Source of the DNA: Chromatiales bacterium (ex Bugula neritina AB1)
Lineage (GTDB): Bacteria; Pseudomonadota; Gammaproteobacteria; Granulosicoccales; Granulosicoccaceae
Direction: 5' to 3'
NCBI GenBank assembly: GCA_001730015.1
Contig: MDLA01000168.1
Span: forward strand, 99,741-163,740
DNA: 64,000 nucleotides
Under the pieces are notes generated by a model, which did not search any database, had not been told where the DNA came from, and worked only from the letters and a program-made list of their open reading frames with translations. A program made the translations under genes and the position numbers. This document shows positions 54,901 through 62,752 of this stretch, piece by piece; the first letter of the stretch is position 1, and every line of letters begins with the position of its first letter.

Positions 54901-57170
54901 CGGTACGCTTCTGATAGCGAACTCACTTCATCGCGCTGGCCTCTGAGTTTCATCAAATCCGCCTGAAACGCTGCCAGCTTACTTTCGCTCGTGGCTTCCA
55001 GCGACTGCTTTTCGCTGGCCAAGGTATCAATCTCGGCCTGCATTTTGTCGCGCTGGGCTGTAAGCCCGTCGAGCTGCCCGGTGAGGTCAGCTATTTGCCC
55101 CTTCAAGCCTGCGACTTCAGTACCGGTAGATTCAGCCAGCGCCTCTACACGGGCGGCTATCTCGTCCCGTTCCGCAGTCAGCGCCGCTATTTCGTCAGTG
55201 CTTTCACCCGATACTCTTGACAGCTCCGACTCGACTTGTTTCTTCTCCGTCTCCAGTACATCGCGGGCTGACGTCAAATCAATCACATCCTGCGACAGCG
55301 TACTTACCTGCTCTTCGAGGCCGGTAATCCGCGAAGTACTATCATCACGCAACGATTTCAACTGGCTGGCGATACCATCACGCTCGGCTGTCAGTGAAGC
55401 TATCTCTACGTTACTTGACTCATTGAGCTGCGCAAGTTCGGATTCCAGCTGTGCTTTTTCTTCAAGCAGCCGTTCCCGCACGGATGTCAGGTCCGCCAAC
55501 TCACCTGTCAAGGTCCCAACGCGCTCCTCCAGCCCGCCTATTTTTGCAGCGCTGTCACTACGCAGTAAATCGAGCTCACTGCCGACTTGCTCACGGGTCG
55601 CCGTCAACGCTGCGATCTGTGTTGCGCTCTCTTCGGTCAACACAGTCAGGTCTGACTCAATTTTTTCTTTTTCTTCCTTCAGGGCATCTCGAGCCTGTGT
55701 AAGTTCGGCTACTTCTGTCGATAACGTATCAACCTGATTTGCCAACCCGGTAATCCTTGCTCTGCTATCGTCGCGCAAAAGTTCAAGCTCACCGACGACG
55801 CCATTACGCTCAGTGATCAAAGAAGAAATCTGAGTATTGGATTCCTCAGCCAATGCGGCTAGATCTGACTCAACCTTCGCCTTTTCAGAGTTGAGCGCAT
55901 CGCGCACTGCAGTTAGATCTGTGACCTCCTGTGTAAGTGCGTCAACCTGATTTTGCAGCTCTGTTTTTTGCGAATCTGCCGTGCTCCTGCTGGAATCAAA
56001 CTCGCTGTTCAATAACGCTAACTGCTGTAACAATCCATCACGTTCAGTTGTTATAAGCCCTAAAGACGAATTCGCCTCGTCAATTCTGCTGGCATTGTGT
56101 AACTTCTGCGCTGCCAGAGCTTCGGCTAAAGAATCTCTCTCAGCACCGAGAACTTCAATCTGAGTTTCACTACCCGCAACGTCGGCCTGCAGTGCGTTCT
56201 TTTCAGCAGTAATCTTTTCCAGCTGTTGATTCACAGAGGCCACCTGATTGACCAATTCATCACGCTCAGCCCTACCGGCTTCGATTTCAGCATTCAAAGC
56301 AGTGATTCGGCCCTCTAACTCATAAATTTTGCCGTTCGATTGAGCTTCAAGGTCAGCGTAAGACTGTTTCAGCAAATCAGCAGACGCCGAACTCTCTTGC
56401 AGAGTGGATTGCAGTGCCTCGAGTTCTGTTAATAAACCCTGCCTTTCCGCTTCAAGACCCTTGAGCTTCACCACGGATTCATCACGTTCACGGGTAATTT
56501 CCGCACTACGCTCGACGAGCACACCGGAACGGGTATCGATATCGACTATTCGTGATTCCAGAAGCCCGCGTGCGCTGGTTAAATCCATAATTTCCGCCTG
56601 CAGATTTTCTACGACAGACGTTTTTTGACGAAGTGATGTTATTTCTTCTATAGCCTCGGATTTAACAGCCTCAAGCTCTGAAATCTGGGCAGTCTGGGTT
56701 TCAATCAGCGCCTGCAGCCCTTGCAATTCCGAAATAACAGTTTCCTTCTCGCTTATTTGCTCCTCAAAAGCCGTTATTTTCTCACCAGCTTCCAGAAGTT
56801 TTGCTTCGCGATCAGCAACTGCAGTGGAAAGCTGGTTTTCAGAAGCCTGAATCTCTTTTTTCAGCTTCGCTATTTCGGCTTCATAGGCTTCAACTTCTCC
56901 GGTCGATGCCTCCAGCGAACTCTTCAGACTCGCTACCTGATTATTGAGTTCGGTTTTTGAGCTATTGAGAACGCTCAGCTCATTTTCTCTTTGCACATTG
57001 CCAGACCACATGCCAACAACACCAATACCGAGCAATCCAACCGCTCCGTACTTTAAAGACTTCCGCACGTTAGGCTCATCAGGAAGCAAATGTTTGTCAC
57101 GTATATCTTCGCGATAAACCGCGTGACCGTCGCGCTGCGGGATTCCGTCTTCTTTCTGGTTGCCAGCCAT
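51906..57170 (-). CDS. Giant membrane-anchored coiled-coil protein with C-terminal OmpA/MotB-like domain
   Basis: The protein has 1754 residues. A 40-residue charged N-terminus precedes one membrane helix (YGAVGLLGIGVVGMW, about 41-55). Almost all of 60-1600 is predicted heptad coiled coil rich in Leu, Glu, Ala, Ser and Gln. It includes two arrays of internal repeats: 71-residue units roughly at 380-660 and 70-residue units roughly at 1110-1400. The C-terminal ~140 residues are an OmpA-like peptidoglycan-binding domain: FSTGSTTLDAEGQ, RVEGHTDNVPIG, AIGYGEFNPVSDN, REQNRRVEIVL. It would be anchored in the inner membrane and hold the cell wall. No homologue of this size was recognised; it may tether, scaffold or measure envelope spacing. 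Confidence 0.9.
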   Translation of the reverse strand: MAGNQKEDGIPQRDGHAVYREDIRDKHLLPDEPNVRKSLKYGAVGLLGIGVVGMWSGNVQRENELSVLNSSKTELNNQVASLKSSLEASTGEVEAYEAEIAKLKKEIQASENQLSTAVADREAKLLEAGEKITAFEEQISEKETVISELQGLQALIETQTAQISELEAVKSEAIEEITSLRQKTSVVENLQAEIMDLTSARGLLESRIVDIDTRSGVLVERSAEITRERDESVVKLKGLEAERQGLLTELEALQSTLQESSASADLLKQSYADLEAQSNGKIYELEGRITALNAEIEAGRAERDELVNQVASVNQQLEKITAEKNALQADVAGSETQIEVLGAERDSLAEALAAQKLHNASRIDEANSSLGLITTERDGLLQQLALLNSEFDSSRSTADSQKTELQNQVDALTQEVTDLTAVRDALNSEKAKVESDLAALAEESNTQISSLITERNGVVGELELLRDDSRARITGLANQVDTLSTEVAELTQARDALKEEKEKIESDLTVLTEESATQIAALTATREQVGSELDLLRSDSAAKIGGLEERVGTLTGELADLTSVRERLLEEKAQLESELAQLNESSNVEIASLTAERDGIASQLKSLRDDSTSRITGLEEQVSTLSQDVIDLTSARDVLETEKKQVESELSRVSGESTDEIAALTAERDEIAARVEALAESTGTEVAGLKGQIADLTGQLDGLTAQRDKMQAEIDTLASEKQSLEATSESKLAAFQADLMKLRGQRDEVSSLSEAYRLETQATVTMLESEIDGLNAQIKTLTVERDGLAKQNTEGLQSLSDLSNERDVIQAQLDELAASGAEKIESMQSKIEMMSGEINNLASERDRLDAELNSVRSENMLLNDFTTQADKEKVLLQKIIDNERIVSMGRSSEQEEQLAVLTSDLQAAEIAAQEKSAIVAQMERQLDEMTLARDSLAGERDNLQLQIQNGQSKLEELDRLLDGYKTQLSNDVEIRTSLQSELEALRGESAGQIEQLQASLDDLTDENAAILKNKTATEAKLNAALQDNTNASLGLESALLKTTQRRDELQSELAAQKAESESKIAQLNSELGTLVDSKSTLESELATVTEDKVALEDRLENVQLEISNLTAAAETFDRERSALAAVNEESESKLEQLKSELGNLADSKALLEAELATAAQSKEALEVQLEEARAEIANLKTASENLDQQRAALATTSEESAAKVDQLSSELGVLVDSKSALEVELAAATQSKAALEVQLEDARVEIADLTAASDNLELQRAALATTNEENAAKLDQISTELGVLADSKSALEVELASATQGKAALEVQLEDARAEIADLTAASDNLELQRAALETTNEESAEKLEQLNKELGALVDSKMELETELASVTENKANLETQLQEAQVEISELAATSNSLSQERTMLAASNEDSQGKLAQLSSELRGLEDAKRVLETELAGLSDARVAADAELEQARSEIKALAVKGSSLVKERDYLLGLLDNEREIMKATSQENESQSARISDLQGEVNTLKGELETTLVTGEENARKAQLLESQVGDFEGRIAMLNTQLSALADSRDTAQLELNELRSQLDNAESQLVTSRGEIDQLLAVKLSAEDKLQANLIRATDVRESIAEQLIQAGIDDAIVEVRADNTIGVRVASGSLFSTGSTTLDAEGQDVLGVVGATIEGYDDYNIRVEGHTDNVPIGASLAGSYKSNWELSVARAASAVRYLSSRGGIDADRLSAIGYGEFNPVSDNETEAGREQNRRVEIVLNPMH
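52971..53830 (-). repeat. 70-residue (210-bp) coiled-coil repeat array in the giant protein
   Basis: The motif GCGTTGTAAC with its flanks recurs at 53181 and 53391, with degenerate copies at 52971, 53601 and 53811, exactly 210 bp apart. Each unit encodes 70 residues, i.e. ten heptads (core LGVLVDSKSALEVELAAATQ, then LEVQLEDARVEIADLTAASD). The units at 53.1-53.6 kb are nearly identical in DNA, implying recent expansion. Confidence 0.85.
55188..56040 (-). repeat. 71-residue (213-bp) coiled-coil repeat array in the giant protein
   Basis: The Ile codon in the IAALTA / IASLTA / ISSLIT motif falls at 55188, 55401, 55614 and 55827, exactly 213 bp apart. The unit is 71 residues with a conserved GLEERVGTLTGELADLTSVR-like core. 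Copies are more diverged than the 70-residue array, so this array appears older and differs in period by one residue. Confidence 0.8.
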
Positions 57171-57423
57171 TACAGTTCCTCTTCAAATTATTGTCGGTAC
57201 AGCTATCATCCAGCCAGATCGGATCGCTGAATCGCGGCCGGAGCCACCACTTTACCGCTTTGTCATGTCGCGCATTATACCTCATCAACATAACCAGAAA
57301 GCGAGTTGTAGCGGGTCAATTTCAGTAAATTGTGACTCCTGAAAACCAGGCGTCGTCAGCATTTTGGCACGAGGTGTCTGTCCGGGAATTGGGCTCATAG
57401 CGAAGGTGTGTGATTTTGAGTCG

Positions 57424-57483
57424 GCTATTGCGATCGATTCGGCCGAATAGTTATTCATATTCAGATAAATCGATCGCAATAGC
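57424..57483. repeat. Perfect 16-bp inverted repeat with 28-bp spacer
   Basis: GCTATTGCGATCGATT at 57424-57439 is the exact reverse complement of AATCGATCGCAATAGC at 57468-57483. The 12-bp palindrome ATTCGGCCGAAT (57437-57448) overlaps the left arm. No T-tract follows on either strand, so a plain terminator is unlikely. Confidence 0.75.
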
Positions 57484-57580
57484 TGGCCAAAAGACCACAT
57501 TCGCAGTAGATCATTCATTCTCTTGGCTGCCGCCTAGCCCACATTAATTCTCGGGATTGACAGAATCTCAACTGATCACT

Positions 57581-57654
57581 GATTCCACAGAGATTTTTTC
57601 TCTTGTAAATATCAGTAAGTATTCGACGCGAGAAGAAAATCCACTGTGAAATCC
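57581..57654. repeat. Imperfect ~22-bp inverted repeat
   Basis: GATTCCACAGAGATTTTTTC followed by TC (57581-57602) pairs with 57630-57654 at about 19 positions with small gaps, around a 27-base spacer. It lies 57 bp beyond the end of the SpeE-like gene (minus strand) and may be part of its 3' untranslated structure. Confidence 0.5.
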
Positions 57655-57710
57655 CATGGATTGAATAAATAAGGTCGCGCGATATCCTCGCACCACTTAA
57701 AAAATGGGGG

Positions 57711-58460
57711 CTAGGTAATGCGCCGCACTTTAAATTTCTGACCTTTTGCGCGGCACGCCGGAAAAAGCGTTAGAACCTCATCGATACGTCTCCTCAAATC
57801 TGCAACCTGACATTCCTGACCAAGATAGGCACACACACTGTTTCCATAACTCGGCTGACTGAATCGGTAACGCACATCAGGTCGATCTCCCATACTCGCA
57901 AGATAGGCTGGTGCACTTTCGCGCATTTGATCGCCCCCCTCAAAGTTGATCACGAGCATCCCCTTAGGATGAAGATGGGCAAGTAAGACAGAAAACCACT
58001 TTTCATCGGCGGCAGCAACACGCACTGGGTCGCCATCCTTCTCAGTAAAAAGGTCCTCGATAATCAGGTCGAATTTATCACCCCGGTATTGTGACAACCA
58101 TGAGATGGCATCCGCCTCAATCAGTTCAATTGCCTCGTTATCGACAGAAAAAAAACGTCTGGCAATCTCAATATGCATCTGGTCCAGTTCGACACCCACA
58201 ATCTTGTCCGGACCTAGTAACGTGGTGAACTGGTTAATTACTGCGCCACCACCGACACCAAGTAACAGTATCCGCCTTACCTGCTCAGCAGGAACGAACA
58301 ATGCCGGCAGAAACAGTAAGTCCCAAACTCCGTTTGATAATGGCCGTTGTTCATTCCATTGGGAATGGAATACCCTGTTTTTATAGAGACGTATGGAATT
58401 TCCCGCAGAACGGACTTCGTAACAGTCATCCGCTACTTTCTTCTGCCAGATTACAGCCAT
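57711..58460 (-). CDS. Spermidine-synthase-like protein (SpeE fold)
   Basis: The protein has 249 residues. The nucleotide-binding loop LLLGVGGGAVINQF, the acidic VGVELDQMHIEIAR and the IEADAISWLSQYRGDKFDLIIEDLF segment follow the polyamine aminopropyltransferase/methyltransferase fold. The N-terminal tetramer domain of true SpeE is shortened, and the catalytic Asp region reads EDLF rather than the DSTDP-type loop. It may be a SAM-dependent enzyme with another substrate. It is divergent from mtaB with 69 bp between. Confidence 0.82.
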   Translation of the reverse strand: MAVIWQKKVADDCYEVRSAGNSIRLYKNRVFHSQWNEQRPLSNGVWDLLFLPALFVPAEQVRRILLLGVGGGAVINQFTTLLGPDKIVGVELDQMHIEIARRFFSVDNEAIELIEADAISWLSQYRGDKFDLIIEDLFTEKDGDPVRVAAADEKWFSVLLAHLHPKGMLVINFEGGDQMRESAPAYLASMGDRPDVRYRFSQPSYGNSVCAYLGQECQVADLRRRIDEVLTLFPACRAKGQKFKVRRIT

Positions 58461-58529
58461 AGCTATTGCACAGAATCACTAAAGTACAAGCTGTTATTAT
58501 GAGTCTGCATTATAAATTGGTCCCTTCAA

Positions 58530-59825
58530 TTGAATATTCATCTCAAAGCGCTCGGCTGCCGCCTCAACGAAGCAGAGCTTGAAAGCTGGGCTTTGGAGTT
58601 CCAGCAAGCGGGTCACAGCCTCGTCAACAATGTTGACCAAGCTGATCTTACCGTTATTAACACCTGCGCGGTAACTCGTGAAGCCGTAAAAAAATCACGC
58701 AAAACAATCAACAGACTCCGGCGCGAAAATCCCACCGGAAAACTGGTTGTCAGTGGCTGCTTCGTATCAACCGGCGAATCCGGCAGTGCCACCGATCTGG
58801 GCGTTGACATGGTGGTGGACAACAAAGACAAGGATCTACTGGTTAAGCGGGTGAACGATCGCTGGAACATTCCGATCATGCCAGAGGGCGCAACACTGCC
58901 GGGCGAATCCACACTGTTTGCACGAAATCGACACAGAGCTTTTATAAAAGTACAAGACGGCTGCCGATATCGATGCAGTTATTGCATTGTTACGGTGGCA
59001 AGAGGTGCAGAAAAAAGTCGTTCGGTGAGTGACATAGTCGCGCAGATAAACCAACTCGACAATGCAGGGATTAAGGAAGCTGTTTTAACCGGGGTTCACG
59101 TAGGTGGCTATGGTTCAGATATCAACAGCAACCTGACCGAACTGGTAACAGAGATCCTAAAAAGCACATCAGTTCCGCGGCTACGTTTCGCTTCCGTTGA
59201 ACCCTGGGATCTCGGTGAAGGTTTTTTCTCTCTATTCGACAATCCGCGCCTGCTTCCGCATATGCATTTGCCAATTCAAAGTGGCTCCGACACTGTTCTT
59301 CGTCGGATGTCACGGCGTTGCCATACCAGCGAGTTTTCAGCTCTGGTCGAGCAGGCAAGAGCCCAACACCCGGACTTCAACGTGACCACTGATATTATTG
59401 TCGGTTTTCCGGGAGAAACTGAGTCTGAATGGCAGGAAACTCTGGATTTCGTGCATGCAACCGAATTCGGTCATATTCACATTTTCAATTATTCGGCACG
59501 GGCAGGCACTAAAGCTGCAAGCATGCAACACCAGATCGCTGATGAGATCAAGCAGCAGCGGAGCCGTCAGCTACACGAGATCGCCGCATCCCGAAAATTG
59601 GCTTTTCTGGATCGGCAAATCGGCAGCACAGCGGAGGTCCTGTGGGAAGGTATTACTGCGCGGGACTCCGAATTACTGCTTGGCTACACGCCGAACTACA
59701 CGCGTGTCGCCATACCGGTTGATAGCCAGGCTGCAAGTCTCACCAATTTTTCAAACACAATATCGAAATGCAGACTCGAGAAAACCGCGGACAACGGTCA
59801 GTATGCGTTCGCCTCACTGGCTTAA
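58530..59825 (+). CDS. mtaB: tRNA t6A37 methylthiotransferase MtaB
   Basis: The protein has 431 residues from a TTG start. The N-terminal MTTase domain opens LKALGCRLNEAELES (the CRxNxxE variant of MtaB rather than the CxxN of MiaB), with NTCAVTREA and VSGCFVSTG providing the other cluster Cys. The radical SAM motif CRYRCSYC is near residue 148, followed by [27 protein letters not shown] is also typical. It converts t6A to ms2t6A at position 37 of tRNAs reading ANN codons. A second MTTase, RimO, lies 14 kb away. Confidence 0.9.
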   Translation: MNIHLKALGCRLNEAELESWALEFQQAGHSLVNNVDQADLTVINTCAVTREAVKKSRKTINRLRRENPTGKLVVSGCFVSTGESGSATDLGVDMVVDNKDKDLLVKRVNDRWNIPIMPEGATLPGESTLFARNRHRAFIKVQDGCRYRCSYCIVTVARGAEKSRSVSDIVAQINQLDNAGIKEAVLTGVHVGGYGSDINSNLTELVTEILKSTSVPRLRFASVEPWDLGEGFFSLFDNPRLLPHMHLPIQSGSDTVLRRMSRRCHTSEFSALVEQARAQHPDFNVTTDIIVGFPGETESEWQETLDFVHATEFGHIHIFNYSARAGTKAASMQHQIADEIKQQRSRQLHEIAASRKLAFLDRQIGSTAEVLWEGITARDSELLLGYTPNYTRVAIPVDSQAASLTNFSNTISKCRLEKTADNGQYAFASLA

Positions 59826-59987
59826 CCTTGGTTTATGTCACCATTAAAATTCGCCCATTTCCCCCACTCTTCGATCAATAAGATATACTTTTACGACAAC
59901 AATTGAACAATTTGTGACATTTCCAATTTCTGTGAGTCCAACGCTCACTTGCGCAAAGCTCGAACCACGAAACATTTGGTACACCTG

Positions 59988-60028
59988 TCACCCATCAGCT
60001 CCAGGCAAGTCCGCAAGCCTGTGGGTGA
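59988..60028 (+). promoter_or_regulatory. Stacked hairpin in the aceE leader
   Basis: TCACCCA (59988-59994) pairs with TGGGTGA (60022-60028), and CAGGC (60002-60006) with GCCTG (60017-60021) directly inside it, leaving a seven-base left bulge and a ten-base loop. It ends 48 bp before the aceE start. The 59826-60076 interval otherwise shows no gene. Role unknown; regulation of PDH expression or RNA stability is possible. Confidence 0.45.
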
Positions 60029-60076
60029 AACCCTGTGATGATCCCTGATCCGGATCGTTAAAATCACCATGAGGCC

Positions 60077-62737
60077 ATGATGCAAAAAATTGAAGATATA
60101 GATCCTCAGGAAACCCGCGAATGGCTTGAGGCACTGGATGCGTTAATAGAAAATGAAGGGCCCGAACGGGCGCACTTTATCCTTGAAGCTCTTATTGATC
60201 AATCGCGCCGTTCAGGGACGAATCTGCCGTACAGTGCATCAACAGCCTATATAAACACCATTCCGCCACATCTGGAAGCAACCAGTCCAGGTAATCATGA
60301 AATCGAACATCAGTTGCGCTCAATGATTCGCTGGAACGCAACCGCAATGGTTTTAAGAGCCAATCGGGACGGCTCTGATCTAGGCGGCCATATTGCCAGT
60401 TTCGCCTCAGCAGCCACCCTCTATGACGTCGGTTTCAACCATTTTTTCCGTGCTCCCGGGCCGGATAGCGGCGGCGACCTGGTGTTCATTCAGGGACACA
60501 CCGCGCCCGGTATCTATGCACGAGCCTTTCTGGAGGGACGACTAAGCGAAGAAGACCTGGACAACTTCCGCAGAGAAGTAGACGGCAAAGGCCTTTCATC
60601 CTACCCACACCCTTATCTGATGCCCGATTTCTGGCAGTTTCCGACAGTATCAATGGGACTGACATCTATCATGGCCATTTATCAGGCCAGATTCATGAAG
60701 TATCTGCATGACCGGAACATGACCAAAACTGATAACAGGCGGGTTTGGGCATTTATGGGAGATGGCGAGATGGATGAGCCGGAATCACTGGGCGCGATCT
60801 CACTCGCCGGCCGTGAAAAACTCGACAACCTGACCTTCGTAATCAATTGTAATCTGCAGCGGCTGGATGGCCCGGTGCGTGGTAACGGCAAAATTATTCA
60901 GGAACTCGAAGGCGTCTTTCGCGGCGCCGGCTGGAACGTGATCAAGGTAATCTGGGGATCTTACTGGGACCCATTACTGGCGCGAGATCACGACGGAAAG
61001 CTTAAACAGCTGATGCTTGAAACCGTCGATGGCGAATATCAGAACTTCAAAGCCAAAGATGGCGCCTACACCCGCGAGAAATTCTTCGGCAAATACCCCG
61101 AGACCGCGGCAATGGTGTCGAAGCTGTCTGATGAAGATATCTGGCGGCTCAATCGCGGCGGACACGATCCGCACAAGATCTACGCGGCATACCACAGCGC
61201 AACCAACCACAAAGGGCAACCCACAGTTATCCTGATGAAAACAGTTAAAGGATATGGCATGGGTGAATCCGGCGAGGGAACGAACGCTACTCATCAGCAG
61301 AAGAAAATGCCACTTGATTCCCTTATGAACATGCGGGATCGATTCAACATTCCACTGACAGACGAACAGGTTGAAAACCTCGAATATTCCAAACCGGAGC
61401 CCAACAGTGATCTATTGCGGTATCTAAAGGAACGACGTGAAGCATTGGGAGGTTACCTGCCTCAGCGTAAAAAATTCGCGGCGCCGCTGGAGATCCCATC
61501 GATCGCTACCTTCGAACCACTTCTGAAGGACTCCGGCGACCGGGAGCTATCCACCACGATGGCTTTTGTCCGAATGTTGACAATTCTCACTCGTGATAAA
61601 AACATCGGCAGTAACGTAGTACCCATCGTTCCTGATGAAGCACGCACATTCGGCATGGACGGCATGTTCCGTCAGCTTGGTATCTATTCGTCAGTCGGGC
61701 AACTGTATACACCTGAAGACCGTGATCAGGTGATGTTCTATAAAGAAGATAAAAGCGGACAAATTCTCGAAGAGGGAATAACCGAAGCGGGGGGCATGTC
61801 ATCCTGGATTGCCGCCGCTACCGCCTATAGTACGCACGGCGTAAACATGATCCCGTTCTACGTCTATTACTCAATGTTCGGATTTCAGCGTATAGGCGAT
61901 CTAGCCTGGGCAGCCGGCGATATGCGCGCTCGCGGATTCATGATTGGCGGCACCGCGGGTCGCACCACTCTAAACGGGGAAGGGCTGCAACACGAAGACG
62001 GGCATAGCCACTTACTCGCCAGCACAATACCCAACTGCGTTTGCTACGACCCCTGCTACGCCTACGAAATTGCTATTATTATTCACGACGGCATGCGCCG
62101 CATGATGAAAGATCAGGAAAACGTCTTTTACTATGTCACCGTCATGAACGAAAATTATAAGCAACCCGAACTGCCAAAAGGGGTAGAAGACGGTATCGTC
62201 AAGGGCATGTACAAACTTTCAACCGTTGCACCCAAGGCAAAGCATCGGGTTAACCTGTTAGGCTCCGGTGTAATTTTGCGCGAAGTAATTGCTGCCGCAG
62301 AATTACTAAAGGACGACTGGAATATTGGCTCCGATATTTTCAGTGTCACAAGTTTTACCGAACTCCGTCGCGATGGATTAGCCTGTACTCGCTGGAATGC
62401 TCTCAATCCTGAAGCCACGCCACAACAACCCTATGTCAGCCAGTTATTAAGCGATAACAACAACCCGGTAATTGCATCCAGCGATTACATGAAAGCCCTG
62501 TCTGACGGTATCCGTGAATTTATTCCCGGAGTCTATAAAGTATTGGGGACTGATGGCTTTGGTCGCTCAGACACCCGGGAGAAACTCCGCGACTTCTTTG
62601 AGGTTGATCGAAACTATGTAACCGTCACAGCCTTACTTGGTCTGCACGAGCAAGGGGTCATTGAAGCGAGCGTGGTGAGTCAGGCCATAAAGAAATACGG
62701 CATAGATTCAGATAAACCGAATCCGGTAACGGTATAG
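60077..62737 (+). CDS. aceE: Pyruvate dehydrogenase E1 component, homodimeric type
   Basis: The protein has 886 residues, the full length of gammaproteobacterial AceE. The thiamine diphosphate motif is GDGEMDEPESLGAIS near residue 230, running to FVINCNLQRLDGPV with the metal-binding Asn; HQQKKMPLD, GIYSSVGQLYTPEDRDQVMF and RTTLNGEGLQHEDGHSH follow in the middle and C-terminal domains. It decarboxylates pyruvate and acetylates the E2 lipoyl group. Start can be ATG 60077 or 60080; GAGG at 60071 spaces better with the second. aceF starts 15 bp downstream. Confidence 0.98.
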   Translation: MMQKIEDIDPQETREWLEALDALIENEGPERAHFILEALIDQSRRSGTNLPYSASTAYINTIPPHLEATSPGNHEIEHQLRSMIRWNATAMVLRANRDGSDLGGHIASFASAATLYDVGFNHFFRAPGPDSGGDLVFIQGHTAPGIYARAFLEGRLSEEDLDNFRREVDGKGLSSYPHPYLMPDFWQFPTVSMGLTSIMAIYQARFMKYLHDRNMTKTDNRRVWAFMGDGEMDEPESLGAISLAGREKLDNLTFVINCNLQRLDGPVRGNGKIIQELEGVFRGAGWNVIKVIWGSYWDPLLARDHDGKLKQLMLETVDGEYQNFKAKDGAYTREKFFGKYPETAAMVSKLSDEDIWRLNRGGHDPHKIYAAYHSATNHKGQPTVILMKTVKGYGMGESGEGTNATHQQKKMPLDSLMNMRDRFNIPLTDEQVENLEYSKPEPNSDLLRYLKERREALGGYLPQRKKFAAPLEIPSIATFEPLLKDSGDRELSTTMAFVRMLTILTRDKNIGSNVVPIVPDEARTFGMDGMFRQLGIYSSVGQLYTPEDRDQVMFYKEDKSGQILEEGITEAGGMSSWIAAATAYSTHGVNMIPFYVYYSMFGFQRIGDLAWAAGDMRARGFMIGGTAGRTTLNGEGLQHEDGHSHLLASTIPNCVCYDPCYAYEIAIIIHDGMRRMMKDQENVFYYVTVMNENYKQPELPKGVEDGIVKGMYKLSTVAPKAKHRVNLLGSGVILREVIAAAELLKDDWNIGSDIFSVTSFTELRRDGLACTRWNALNPEATPQQPYVSQLLSDNNNPVIASSDYMKALSDGIREFIPGVYKVLGTDGFGRSDTREKLRDFFEVDRNYVTVTALLGLHEQGVIEASVVSQAIKKYGIDSDKPNPVTV

Positions 62738-62752
62738 GGGAACAAGAGAATC

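Larger units (their letters stand above)
57171..57710. other. Gene-free interval upstream of the giant coiled-coil gene, with two inverted repeats
   Basis: This is the longest gene-free stretch in the window (540 bp). Both flanking genes run on the minus strand, so it should hold the promoter of the coiled-coil gene and the 3' region of the SpeE-like gene. It contains the inverted repeats at 57424-57483 and 57581-57654. A 77-codon minus-strand frame at 57285-57518 spans the first repeat but has no recognisable content. Confidence 0.7.

Noticed and set aside
57285-57518. 77-codon minus-strand frame in the gene-free interval
   Set aside because: It runs through the perfect inverted repeat, has no domain, signal or helix pattern, and no good ribosome site.
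59970-59988. TTGGTACACC as a PdhR operator
   Set aside because: The PdhR site has GGT and ACC separated by three bases; here only two separate them and the outer arms do not match.
60020-60060. Resemblance of TGATCCGGATCG near aceE to the TPP riboswitch end segment
   Set aside because: The essential CTGAGA box and the paired P1-P3 layout are absent; short chance similarity before a thiamine-dependent enzyme gene.
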